A stretch of DNA of 64,000 bases from assembly GCA_028753945.1 (NCBI GenBank), contig JAPNXP010000002.1:9548001-9612000 (forward strand), in the 5' to 3' direction. Source of the DNA: Hexactinellida sp. DTS-2022 (lineage: Eukaryota; Porifera; Hexactinellida). The notes under the pieces were generated by a model, which worked only from the letters and a program-made list of their open reading frames with translations, searched no databases and had not been told where the DNA came from. Below are positions 43,298 to 55,070 of the stretch, in pieces (position 1 is the first letter of the stretch; every line of letters begins with the position of its first letter). Position numbers and translations under genes: made by a program.

Positions 43298-44002
43298 TTA
43301 AGGTTCAGGTATACTCTACAATTTTCGAATATTTAGATAAATCCAAATCATTGTCTATTTCTCTTTTATAGCATTTTGGGATTGTATTGATACCAATGAG
43401 TACTCTCAAGAGATTTCTAAGAAAGATTCCTATTATTTTTCCAGTTTGACACACTTTGGTCACCTCAATTTAGGAATAATTGCTGTAAATTTTTTTTTCA
43501 AAAGACGCTATCTCAAAACTAACATTTTCAGAATTGCGGAAGAAGTCATTTTGTCAATTTTGGTAGTAGAATCAAAAACTCAACGGTTTCGGAGAGATCT
43601 CGTAAAGATACAAATTTTCAGTGCTGCGATTTACCCTAATATGAATAGTTCATCTGTTTTTTGGATTTTGGATAAGGAAAATCTTCATTTGAAAATCGAC
43701 ATCACATAATAGTATTTGAAATCCAGAAAAATGTAGATATTCACAATTCCTTACTCAAAAGTTATATTACATCCAGCTAAACACATTTTATCAATAATAT
43801 TCTTGGTATTGTTTATCTTTTCTGATTGATCTATTCCGAAAAAATGGTAAAATTTATCAAAAGTTTTTTCCTCTATTAGTTTATTTGCCAATATTATTGT
43901 AATTTTGGCATCCTGAGGATGAAGTAAATCCGCTGTAAAAAAATTAATTAATTCGGGTAAATACTTATGGTAGAAGTACTCTAGAGGATACCTGAACCTT
44001 AA
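43298..44002. mobile_element. TTAA-flanked MITE, family T2, copy 1
   Basis: Both tips read TTAAGGTTCAGGTAT(A/C)CTCTA inverted; TTAA at each edge; 705 bp. An inverted copy lies at 49762-50468, and a right-end fragment at about 47940-48033. The 87-codon frame at 43446-43709 has an equivalent in the other copy but no domain and no shared start. Confidence 0.88.
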
Positions 44003-44067
44003 ATTCCGCAGTGTAATATGCAGAGATAATGCTTCTAACTTTCTCCCTTTTTTTTCAGCTACAAAAG

Positions 44068-44355
44068 ATGAGCAAACCTACAAGTCATAAATTCTGGAAA
44101 AGCCAACTTTATCGAGGATATACTTCTAAACCCCGCGTTCCACTTAATACCAATCCTAAATTAGTGAAGTCTTCTCAAAGAGATACTAAGAACATCGCAT
44201 CTAAGCCAACTGGTATGAGAATACTTGATATAGGCATTTTATCAGAGGTATTCTCTACTATTCGATGTAACAAATACAATGGTACTCTAGCCTTTCACGA
44301 GGAGGAATGGAAGGACTGCTGGCAGACATTCATTAAGGTCAAATTCCAGAATTAG
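44068..44355 (+). pseudogene. Mutator-like transposase N-terminal exon fragment
   Basis: An ATG-started frame (MSKPTSHKFWKSQLYRGYTS) with the segment GMRILDIGILSEVFSTIRC and a following KYNGTLAFHEEEW stretch, which resembles the N-terminal block of the same animal Mutator-like family as the gene at 20759-23127 (GxRIxDxxxL, then CxxC); the second Cys appears lost here. It is preceded by a pyrimidine tract and TTTTTTTCAG, a plausible 3' splice site. Nothing follows after the stop at 44355, so it is a fragment. Confidence 0.5.
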
Positions 44356-45138
44356 AATTCAGAACACGCAACTTTCCCATCCTCACGTCCTCTGGATATA
44401 CCCAGCCACCATACATGTGTCAATGTGCCGTTTACCTATAGAGATATGAATGAAGTTACGATGAGGTCGGTGCTTGCTACAGTGGGTGTCCCAAAAAAAT
44501 CGAATTTTTGAGATCTTTATGGGGACCCCTAGAAAGTTTCTATGTGTCATAAAATGATTGTGGAAAAAATTTCAGACATTTATGAACTGATTTAGGGGTC
44601 CCCCAATGGCTTCGTAATTATATTTTTACACCTGTTTTTGACAATTTCAGAATTTAATTTTTTGCTAGAAACTTGCATTAAAAGGCTAACCTGGGTGAAT
44701 CGACCATGCAGATTTCAGATTTACCATCAGAAATTTGTTATCTTGTGTACATTCAGAACTTAATTTTCTGAATTCACAGGAAACGGAATATGGAGCAATC
44801 CTTGCAATTGAAACACAATAATTCCTTAGTAATTTAATCATATTTACATCGGAAATATGAATCAATTACAAACCACAATCTATTCTTTAGCTATTGTAGG
44901 AAGTAATCAATAGAAACTTGAAACTTGACGAACAATGACAAATGATTTCAAGAAACTCTCATGAATTCTTACTCTAATTTGAAATGATAACAAATTGACA
45001 TAATGGCAGCAAAAACTCGCAGTCCTTAACAATTTGGTTGATTGGATTCCCCACTGACAAAATAATTGGTGCAAAGTTGCCTAGTGCTAGTGGACGTGAT
45101 TTTATGTGCTTTTTTATCAAACATCTCGAAAATATGTG
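44356..45138. other. No gene seen
   Basis: AT-rich non-coding sequence. A near-palindromic pair GGGGACCCCTA / TAGGGGTCCCCC (44522-44533 and 44592-44603) marks a small hairpin. Confidence 0.4.
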
Positions 45139-45600
45139 TTAATTAAGATATGGGACCAGTGCAGTTTCCAGTGAAATCAAAGTGATATCATCGATAAATA
45201 GAGAAACTCGGATACCGGCCTTCCGCAGGTAGACCGTATTGAGCTGCTTGGCGGCGCGCAGCAGTTCAATTTGGTAGTTTGGCCGCGCCTTGTACTCGGA
45301 AGTCAGTGAGCACACATACATTATGCCTCACTTCCGCAGCCCACGGTCGAACGAGCGCTCTTGCGATCCGGAGGCTGACGTATTGCTCTCCGAGAGCGAT
45401 ATTCTGATGGACTCCTCCTGTGGCTGCTGCGAAGAGAGCGGATTCTCCCGGAAGGTGAGGTCGATCTGCGTGCCCGTGCAAGCCACGGGCACGCAGGAAA
45501 GCGGAGGCGTCAGATGAGGAACAGCAGTGGGCGGAACCGGAGAGACCGGGAGCGAGGAGGGCAAGCTCTGCTCTCTATCTTCAAAAGCATGTAGCGTAGC
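45139..45600 (-). pseudogene. Coding-like relic of an unidentified gene
   Basis: GC content and codon use differ sharply from the surroundings. One minus-strand frame runs from about 45590 to 45139 with a single stop near 45328. It encodes a Ser/Pro-rich stretch (SLPVSPVPPTAVPHL, later SIRISLSESNTSASGS) and then a helical segment (NYQIELLRAAKQLNTVYLRK). I do not recognise it. It could be a processed pseudogene or an exon of a host gene; the opposite-strand frame (45290-45517) is shorter. Confidence 0.35.
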
Positions 45601-46439
45601 AATTTGTCAGACATTGAAAAACAGCAAGAGTACTCAATCAAACTAGATAAATTGTTTGACATAGCTCATGGTAGGGGCGTAAATTTGGGGGTGCTGGGAG
45701 TGCGTGGCACCCCCGCCGGAAGGTCATGGGGGTGCTAGGCCTACCTGGCATCCCCATGATTTTCTCGTGCCTTGCCAATATGTAATGCTTGGTAGTACCG
45801 CTTGTGCTACGATGTATAATATATAGTATGTCGCATTATTGCTTATCTCGACTACAAATCACAAGGAAACAAGCTCAAGTTGAAAAAAGTGTTTCCAATT
45901 ACACATCATGCAAGTCTAGAATTATACAGTCTATAGTCCCAATATTTAGCTGAAGTTAAGTAGAGTATGGAACGCATTCAAGCAAATGTCTTTGAATCGT
46001 CTAGGTCTAAATAATACATTTGTAAATCTACTATAGTCTATAGTTCCGTCTTCATGGTGAACATCCCAAGGCGCATGTCATTCCTAATGATGAATTCGTC
46101 CAATAGAGCGTCCCTGTCTACATTATCCACGCGCACAGGTACGACGCTGCACGTACCTGGCGAACCGTAAATGTCGCCCCTAATTACATATTGCCTATAT
46201 TTCGAACGACTATATTATTGTATACCAAATCACTTGGGAGAAAGTTTTCACAGTAACATTTATGACTCATTTGGCTGGTTTTTTCGAAAACGCTGCAAGT
46301 TGTTATACATTGATTTTATCCACTACCTAATGTCTCTAGTTAGTGGAAGTTAGGTTTGTGCCATGTTGGCACCCCCATGACCAAACTCCAAGTCCGCATC
46401 CTGGCTCATGGTCATGCAAACTATTTAATTCATTTTGAA
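45601..46439. other. No gene seen; GGCACCCCC inverted motif
   Basis: TAGGGGCGTAAATTTGGGGG at about 45673 and TTGGCACCCCCATGACC at about 46365 could be ends of a hAT-like MITE, but no matching 8-bp flanks were found. Confidence 0.3.
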
Positions 46440-46469
46440 GAGGACAGGTAATCCCTGGCTCAGCAGCGC

Positions 46470-47070
46470 ATGGATCGTTCTGGGAGTATCGGGGAGATAG
46501 ATTCCTCACTAGCAACGCTGGAAGGGTTGTCGGCCGAAAGACGCGCGCATCGTGAACTGTTAACATCCTCTGTTCCAAAATCGCAGTCCACGAGCCAGGA
46601 AATTGATTTAGAGCCCGACGAGACTATAGTGAATACACGAGTGATGATGGGACATCACATACAATTCGCATCCTCGATGTTGATGCTCCATTCAACGATA
46701 TCGCGCTGATTCATCGTTCTAGGAATATGACGATGTTGAACTGAGGCGTGTCGATTTTCGGATTATGGTCAGACACTCTTGGTGCATTTCTCCAGAGTTG
46801 GCTTCGCTTGCGCAATTCTCAAACCATTTACATGACGAGATCAATGTTCAGCTTGTTGCAGGTTTGCAGAAAATCGAGGCAGACTTCTTTTAACTAAGCT
46901 ACCAGGCTCTCTTAATGAACTTCATGCATCACTGTCATTTTTTGAAATATCTAGATTAAACTCATCGTTTCTCAAAAACCTGTTATTACTCAGATCTAAA
47001 CTACAAGAGGGTCAACGATTTGCTAGGAATTTGGCATGTGTAAACGATGTTGCTGAACTTTGGATGCATG
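46470..47070 (+). pseudogene. Coding-like relic with several frameshifts, unidentified
   Basis: From the ATG at 46470, MDRSGSIGEIDSSLATLEGL leads into an acidic stretch (EIDLEPDETIVNTR). Then, with shifts near 46640, 46720 and 46890, come ILDVDAPFNDIALIHRSR, VDFRIMVRHSWCISPELASL, NELHASLSFFEISRL and RFARNLACVNDVAELW. The text reads as a real, non-repetitive protein with no introns, so a decayed retrocopy or a host-gene relic is likely. I cannot name the family. It is on the opposite strand from the relic at 45139-45600. Confidence 0.4.
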
Positions 47071-47457
47071 CTGATTGAAATTTCAACATAAGTTCAAAAG
47101 ATGAGGTCCAAAAGCAATGCCTACTACAAGTGGTCGAGGAACATCGGAAACACTTCAGCGAATAGTCCAACTATGTCTGAGCTACACAGTGGGAATTTAT
47201 GTGGAAATAGGATAAAATTATCATTCTCTTGAAACTTGAATTCGTGCTTACCACTGAATTCAGAATATCAAATAACCTAGTAATGCATAATTTCATTCCG
47301 ATCTAAGAAATATTTTGGTTGTTATGACTATTCAAAGTAATAGATTTTTGACAATTGGAATTTCTATTTTGCGGTTATAGAAAGTTGCTAATGCTTCATT
47401 GCAGATTTTGAGAACACTATTCTTGAGAATGACTTCTCTTTTGAATATTCTGATATA
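47071..47457. other. No gene seen
   Basis: AT-rich spacer between the coding-like relic and the MITE. Confidence 0.4.
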
Positions 47458-47641
47458 CAGGTAAACCTCCCAAAGCGGCACCCATCGGGAGAATGATTTT
47501 GTGCCGCTTCTCGGAGGTTGCCGCTTTGGGAGGTTCCTCGTAAGGTAAAACTCCCAAAGCGGCACCCATCAGGAGAATGATTTTGTGCCGCTTCTCGGAG
47601 GTTGCCGCTACTAGGAGGTGCCGCTTTGGGAGGTTTACCTG
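47458..47641. mobile_element. Pogo-like MITE, 184 bp, internally duplicated
   Basis: Ends CAGGTAAACCTCCCAAAGCG inverted on both sides with TA flanks (47456-47457, 47642-47643). The interior is two tandem copies of about 90 bp, each with GAATGATTTTGTGCCGCTTC, as if two copies of the same MITE were fused. Confidence 0.88.
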
Positions 47642-47939
47642 TACATGGATTAAGTGTATATATTAGATAGCATAATAACATCTCAGTATAAATTGATTAT
47701 GGGGTGTGGCTAACGGAAAAATACGATTCGGACAATAAATTCTTGCTTAGTCCCCCTCCTTCAAGATGATGGGAAATATCGTGTCCAGGCTTTCGCGGGG
47801 TTTTTTGTGTTTTTAATATAAAGTTGACATATTTAACTTCTATATTAACAGGAAAAAACTTATCCGTTCCGCAAAATACGATTTTATAGAAAAAAAAATT
47901 TCACTGAGTTACCTAGATCGAATACTATTGCATTTTTGC

Positions 47940-48033
47940 CATTTAGTAGATGAAGTAAATCCGCTGTAAAAAATTTAATTAATTCGGGTGAATATATTTG
48001 GTAGAAGTGCTCTAGAGTATACCTGAACCTTAA
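47940..48033. mobile_element. T2 MITE right-end fragment
   Basis: Matches the right 90 bp of 43298-44002 (GATGAAGTAAATCCGCTGT through ACCTGAACCTTAA), ending in TTAA at 48030-48033. The left part is missing. Confidence 0.75.
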
Positions 48034-48239
48034 CTCTTATAAAGTATATTCTTCTTTATAGCTCCAAAAATTTACATGATTGATCAGTAATATTAGCACC
48101 AGATTTGTTTAGCTCACAAGACGCTTATCCCAAGTTTAACCAATTCTTAACTTACGAATCCTAAAATTCGTCAAAAAAGAGGCCAGAAAGTGGTATTTTT
48201 GCCCCTTGCTTGGTCTCCACTCAGATACTAATCCTTAGT

Positions 48240-48965
48240 TTGCTTCAATGAGATTGCGATATGAAATTTATACTACTGTATTAACCGTACACTGCCGGTA
48301 TGATTTTCAGGAAAAATAGCTTATCTGTAGTTCTTTGTATATAATATGTAGAACCTATTAATTTGAAAACCTACAAGAGCACAATAATATATTATATTTC
48401 CACAATTTTTGATAAAATTTAGTAGAGTATTTTGGCAAAAAGTGATGACACATACATTCTCTTTGAATCGAAATAACGCCGTTAACATATAAGTAATCCT
48501 TTGTTTCTAAACAAGAACAAATACTACTATTTTATTAGTATTTAGATCTCAAAATTTGAACAATTCTGTATCAGTAAACGAAAGTTACGTCATTTCAAAA
48601 AATAGACAAATCGGTAGTTCATGAACCATGGATTACGAAAAATACATATATTTTAGTTATATCTATCACAACTCTATATTAGCCCTACCAAATATCCTAA
48701 ATAGTTATTATTTAGTCTAATATCTTCTTGCGGGTATTTCCACTGTGAAATTTTAACATTTCGAATATACGAAAGCAAGTGGCAGTGAAGTGGAGCTGGA
48801 CACATTTATGCTAAGTCATCAACAAATTCTGAAAATTTAGATTTTTTGATTGAAATCGATTGAGAGTACAAAACAATGTCTAAATCCGAATTTTCTCGAA
48901 ATTTGAAAGATTATATCGATCTGTTATCCTCCTGTTACAACGTGTAACTGTTAGGCAGTCTACAG
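48240..48965. repeat. Dispersed repeat R2, longest copy (inverted)
   Basis: Reverse-complement match to 16855-17430, same orientation as 27800-28235, ending GTTAGGCAGTCTACAG like the latter. No frame. The left end has GAACCTATTAATTTGAAAAC, found reversed near 17350. Confidence 0.7.
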
Positions 48966-49189
48966 ATAAGAATGTTATATGAATTTTTGAAAGCAATCCC
49001 TTATGAACTTTATTAGATAAAATTCGGGATATGTTAAAAAAAAAAAAGAGTAATTGAAGGCTGAAGCTTTTTGATTCTGAAATGCATATGTGCTATTAAA
49101 TTTGTCCGTATAACAACCGGATTGATTTCAATATACTACATAATTTTCATACTATATACTAAATATGTATTGAAACATCATAGTAAACA

Positions 49190-49765
49190 ACCAACTTGAT
49201 TAAATCGAATTCTATGCAAGTTCCTGTGATATTAATGGAGTCCGCTTTGTTTTGGGACATCATTATCAGCGATTAAATCATGGCTAGCGTAGTGATTAAT
49301 GCTCTAATATGTATAATATGTCTACACTAGTTGGGATACAGTATGAATATACTAATATATGACAATTGAGTTGAATTTTATAATATAGTCAATAAATCTG
49401 TAGATGATGCATAAATAAATTCAAAAAATATGCAGATCAGAATTTCTAGCCCATTATATACTGGTTTTGGCAATATATGCTAATCACTGAGATATTTGTG
49501 CATATTAATGTTAGTTTATAAACATAAAGTATATATGTGCACGATATAGTACATATAAAACCAAGGAATGTCAATTAAGATAATTAAAAAGCTACATCAT
49601 CAATAATTACGTCACCAAATTGACATTTTGAAGTCTTTGCAGAAGATATTTTTCAAAAATTTCACTTCTCACATAATTTTATGATACATTAGCTTCATTT
49701 CATAGTATAAACTCGCATTTCTATTTTGTAACAAAAAACCCTAAGTTTCTTCTAAGCTTCCTTAA
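49190..49765. mobile_element. TTAA-type MITE family H, copy 5
   Basis: Contains GAGTCCGCTTTGTTTTGGGA, the tRNA-like block in reverse (GCAGATCAGAATTTCTAGCC ... TATATGCTAATCACTGAG) and the right terminal block ending AAGCTTCCTTAA. Its final TTAA (49762-49765) is also the first TTAA of the T2 MITE. The left tip is not resolved; 48966-49189 is non-coding. Confidence 0.65.
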
Positions 49766-50468
49766 GGTTCAGGTATCCTCTAGAGTACTTCTACCATAAG
49801 TATTCACCCGAATGAATTAATTTTTTAACAGCAGATTTACTTCATCCTCAGGATGCCAAAAATACAATAATATTGGCAAATAAACTAATCCAGGAAAAAT
49901 CTGTTTTTAAATTTTACCATTTTTGCGGAATAGATCAATGAGAAAAGATAAACAATACCAAGAATATTATTGATAAAATGTGTTTAGCTGGATGTAATAT
50001 AACTTTTGAGTGCAGGAATAGTGAATATCTACATTTTTCTGGATTTCAAATACATTTATGTGATGTCGATTTTCAAATGAAGATTTTCCTTATCCAAAAT
50101 TCAAAAAACAGATGAACTATTCATATTAGGGTAAATCGCAGCACTGAAAAGTTGTATCTTTACGTGATCTCTCCGAAACCATTGAGTTTTTGATTATACG
50201 ACCAAGATTGCGAAAATGACTTCTTCCGCAATTCTGAAAATGTTAGTTTTGAGATAGCGGCTTTTGAAAAAAAAATTTACAGCAATTATTCCAAAATTGA
50301 GGTGACAAAAGTGTGTCAAACTGGAAAAATAATAGGAATCTTTCTTAGAAATCTCTTGAGAGTACTCATTGGTATCAATACAATCCCAAAATGCAATAAA
50401 AGAGAAATAGACAATGATTTGGATTTTATCTAAATATTCGAAATTTGCAGAGTATACCTGAACCTTAA
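49762..50468. mobile_element. TTAA-flanked MITE, family T2, copy 2 (inverted)
   Basis: Reverse complement of 43298-44002 over its length, tips TTAAGGTTCAGGTAT on both ends, TTAA at 49762-49765 and 50465-50468. It begins at the very TTAA that ends the H copy. Confidence 0.9.
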
Positions 50469-51087
50469 GAATGTCGCTAAAGTGCTTACTGTTGGATATT
50501 CTAAACGTCATATGTGATCATATACGTATCACCAGATTATTTTTCATTAGTAATATTCCTAAATGCTAATTATTTTTAACTACATATATCATATTCCTAG
50601 CTCTGCATAGTACACTGCCTGGCCAAAAGTATTTTAACATTAAACAACTAATTCAATTTGAACAAATAATTCAAATTGAAATGTTCCTTAAGTAACTAAC
50701 CTATTGTTATGAGTCATCCACCTCCCAGTTAGTTGACCTTGGGAGTCGAGTTCTATAGGCTTAGCTATGACTCGATCAATTCACTTGTATACTACTTTAG
50801 TTTTACAGTGTTAGTAATTCACCTATCGTTTATTTACGTTATATTTCTCATATCCTCAATTGTGTTTACAAGTCGTTATAGTTCACTAATCAGGCCGTAT
50901 CACTATGTACATATTCATTTTCGAATAGTTCTCAAAATTATACAGTATGACCTTCACATCAATATTGAATATTGAACGAACCACAAGTTCAATAAACACC
51001 AACAATTAATAACATGATGGCTAGGTATAATTGTTTTTTTGTAAACGGCGTTTCCATGTATAGTAGTAATAACAATAGCCTATTATA

Positions 51088-51253
51088 CATAGGCGTCGTA
51101 AATGCAAAGGTCAATCCTTCGGGCCGCCCGGAAACTCCGGGTAAACTCCGGGTAACTCCGGGTAAACTCGGGGTTTAGTGTTAGTAGCATGGGGACAATC
51201 CCTTCGGCCCGCCCGGACATTTCCGGGCACCCGTGCGGTTTACGACGCCTATG
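51088..51253. mobile_element. hAT-like MITE, 166 bp, exact 8-bp duplication
   Basis: Tips CATAGGCGTCGTAAA inverted (15 bp). Flanks are exact CTATTATA (51080-51087 and 51254-51261). The interior is built from CGGCCCGCCCGG and repeated ACTCCGGGTAA units. Confidence 0.9.
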
Positions 51254-51507
51254 CTATTATACATAAGGCCTATTCACTCACTAAGACCAGGGATAACAGG
51301 AAGGCGATTTTATTATTCACCCATAATAAAAATTATACAATTATAGACAACAATAACAACAATTTCCTGTTATACTATTACTTGTGTACCTACTTATACT
51401 AGGATTTTGGTTTTATTTCTCACTTTCCTTCTTCTCAGTACATTTATTTCGTCTCTTCTACCTTTTGACTAATTTTCTTAGAATTATTTCTCAATTTACG
51501 TACTAGT

Positions 51508-54500
51508 ATGCCAAATTCTTGTTCTGCACCCAGATGTCAAACTGGTTACTACAATGACCACAGTGGTATACCAGTCTTCCAGATGCCGTCTAACTGTCCA
51601 GACATTGAGCAGAAGTGGAGACTTTTTTGCACAGAGATGGTAAGTTATTTATTTACCAATATACAAATTCATTTCTATAAATTTGTAGATATTCCTCAGG
51701 GAAGTGGTACTCAATCTTTTATACTACGTACTCTTTTGTATAATCTGATGCCTTTATTTATTAACACAATACACAGCATTGAGTAATATATAACTATTAC
51801 ATATAAACAGGGGTGGCGAGAGGTGGGGCCTGTGCCCCACCTGAATTTGAGCGTGCTCCACCTGAGTCGGGCACAGGCATAAATTAATGTTAGTGTGCCC
51901 CATCTAAGGTAGGATGCTAGCGCCTCCACTGCGTATATATAATACTTACTAGTTTATTACAGAAATAATATTCGCGTACGTACCCCCTAGAGAACCTCTG
52001 CGTACCCCAAGGCACGTATATCCCCTGTTGATAACCGCTGCCTATAGAGTTTGCATTTATAAAAATTGTTTAAATTCAGATGCTGACCAACTAAAAAAGG
52101 TTACCTATGTACCAAGCATTTCGATCCCCAGGACATAGTCAATACCCAAACATATTTAGACGTTGATGGCATTTATAAAACTCGAAGTATACAAGCTAGA
52201 TTGAAGAAAGGAGCATTACCTAAATATCTTCCTAACTGTCCTACTTACTTTAATGATACTTCTATAAAACAACAGCGCCTTGATAGGGATAGAAGGGAAT
52301 CTGAGCTGCAGATTCAGATATGTAGAGAAAAATAATTTCGTTTTTATGGCTAACTTAATTTAATTTCTGTTCTATTTATCTTTAGGCAATACATTTAAGT
52401 AGTGAGTGTTTTGAAGCGGAACAGAGAAAGTTTGCAATAGGAAGTTATGATTAACTCATTATCAGATTATCTGATATACAAGTTCCCTCTGGATGGATTA
52501 TTTGGCAACCTGATTCTAGTGCATTGAATTTTCTCATCCGATTATTCTTCAAAATTATCTTGCAATTGACCATACTCTACAAGATAGATGTTGCCACCAT
52601 GGAACTCAAGTTGATTTTAATATTCCAATCATTAATGACATTCGTCAAATCAGTACTTTGATTGATCTACTGAGAAATTACAGTGTTGATCAAGTATTAA
52701 TCGGTAAGTAAAAAATAATCATTTTGTAATTTGGTGGTTCATTAGAGCTAATTAAATTTCCTTTAGAGGTACAAAAGAGCATATCATCTGTAAAACAAGC
52801 ATTTACACTACTTGAAGATACAGTACACGAGCCAGTTAACTACTAATTATTATCTACACTTACTGCTTTGAATCTCACTTTTTATCAATTGACTTTAGGT
52901 ACACATAATTTCCAGATCTGTTAACTCAATTGCACTTTATTTTGGGTCAACTGGAGAACTCGATAGTTAAAAAACCTAGGCGGCGCTATAACATAATTAC
53001 AATGATTCTTTCACTTAAGTCTCATTTGTCATCCCATGCTTGCTATAAACAACTACGCAATATGGACTGTATCTCCTTGCCGCACGAGTCATCATTACGA
53101 CGTTTATACTCTAGTTTTGGTATCGACACAGAGTTCTTAACATTTTTAAAAGCTGAAACGAATGACTTCAATCAATTCGAACGTCATCTCTGTCTAAATA
53201 TGGATGAAATACATATTAAATCTAATATCACATATAAAGGTTTGTTGAATGCTCAATATATACAGTATATCATTATGTTAAATATCCGTTTATGGAACAT
53301 ACAAAAGTATCCAAGACCTGTTTTAAACCAAACATCTCTTATTAGGCGGAGGATCTATGGTTATGCCGAAGGTTCCCAATCTTTTGGTGGGATAGAACCT
53401 GCCAAGACTATTTTATGTTTTATGGTGTCAAGTTTATGTAAGAAATGGTCTTCTGTTGTACGTTTACTCCCGTTAGTTACCCGAAAGCTTCTGATCTACT
53501 TCATGTTACCGTGCAAGTTATTAAAGATGTCGAACAGTTTGGTCTTTTGGTTGATGTAATTGTCTCTGACAATTATCCCCTTAATGTCAACCTTTTCAAA
53601 TTGCTTGGAAATAGCAAAGAAATTCTATCTCGTGTGCAACACCCAAACAATGACCAACTATCGCTCTACTTGATGTTCGATTTTGTGCATATTATAACGA
53701 CCATTAGAAATAATTGGCTCAATCAAAAAGACTTTAACTGTACATACATTTTCCCACACTTTGAATATATCTTGCACTCCAACTATCCAATGAGATTGTC
53801 GCAGGCAGCCTATCAGGTAATCTTTGACTATTTTTGTATTACTTATTACATTGCAAATAACTCACTACATTATATACTTAGGATTTGAGGCTACAGTATA
53901 AATCTGAATAGCTGTCTGTTGCAAAACTTGCACCGATGCCCACTTACAAGGCTTGTTGCCCATCTATTCTAGAAAGACAGAATGTTAAACTAGCTCTACG
54001 AATCTTCAATTGTTCCAACGTCGCTGCTCTTAATATCCAGCAATCGAGTATGGACCAAATTAGCAGAACCCAGACCGGTAGCTTTATTGAAATAATTAGT
54101 CGCGTATGGAAATTATTTAACGTCAATACCCCTTGGAAAGGTATCCATCTCAGAGATCGAGATAGCTTGCCACTCAAGCAGAATCACCTCAGATTCCAAT
54201 TCTTATCTTCAGTAGTTTGTTGGCTGGATCAGTGGAAAGGATTAGGATTTCGAGAAGGTAAATTAAAACCCCAAACTTTTACAAGCTTTCGACATTCGTG
54301 AATAGCTCTTCCCAAAACTTGTTGAATACCTGACAGAAGATATCGGGTTTAGTTACGTACTCAGTTCATTTGTGCAGAATGATCCTGTTGAGCACCACTT
54401 TGGGTTGTACAGGCAAATGTCGGGCTCTAATTATAATCTATCAGTTTGTCAAGTGCTTGAGAATGAGAGAACGTTAAAATTATCCAATTTACTAAAACTT

Positions 54501-55070
54501 TTCAATCGCAAAACTACAGTTCGGAAGGATAGAGCTTATTTTATCGAATTTCTCAATACCTTCACATCTGAACAAGATGACATTTCCGATTGTGGAGAAG
54601 CTATTGACTTACAAATATATTCTTCGATCATTAGTAAGGAGTCTCCTGACCCATCTTTGGAAATACAACAAGCATTGGCATTTATCTCTGGTTACGCAGC
54701 CTTCTCTATGATGAAAAAGTTCATTAAAACCTTCGAATTATGTAATGAGTGTATCCTATTTTTAACTCAAGATAAATCTCTCGATATCGAAGAAATTCCG
54801 ACTACTTTTAAACTGATTCAGCTGTCTGATCGTGGTGGATTAAAGTGGCCATCGAAAACTGTTTTAAGCGTAGTTATTACCCTTTGGAAATTATTTATCG
54901 AGATAGAACAGTCTCCTATTCTATTAAATAACTTTCTCACTTCCAATTCTCGCTCAATTTTAGTCCAACTCGCTCTCTTAAAACTTGAAAGCGCAGAAAT
55001 GATGAGGTTGCCTATGAGTGTTTCCAGTGTAATGCAACAGGTAGAGAAATGTTACATGGAGTGTTGGTGA
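51508..55070 (+). pseudogene. P-element-type THAP transposase with introns, decayed
   Basis: The first exon from the ATG at 51508 gives the THAP start MPNSCSAPRCQTGYYND and ends at GAGATG|GTAAGT; the next begins after TTCAG at 52080. A second intron is bounded by GTAAGT at about 52704 and TTTAG near 52766. Later frames: 52930-53559 (NMDEIHIKSN), 53445-53888 (DNYPLNVNLFKLLG, LMFDFVHIITTIRNNWL), 53936-54301 (SILERQNVKLALRIF) and 54372-55070 (NDPVEHHFGLYRQMSG, ending in a Cys-containing tail). Several frameshifts and stops separate them, one being in the THAP finger near 52110. The blocks match the gene at 10190-13082 one for one, but that gene lacks introns. Confidence 0.9.
51808..51931. mobile_element. 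Small hAT-like MITE in the first intron
   Basis: Starts CAGGGGTGGCG and ends CGCCTCCACTG (inverted with two mismatches). The 8-bp flanks agree only partly (CATATAAA and CGTATATA). It lies wholly within the first intron of the P transposase, where it does no coding damage. Confidence 0.55.

Noticed and set aside
43446-43709. 87-codon frame in the T2 MITE
   Set aside because: The equivalent in the second copy starts and ends differently; the element is otherwise non-coding.
50733-50975. 80-codon hydrophobic frame in the Tc1 leader
   Set aside because: Non-coding leader of the element; composition-driven, no domain.
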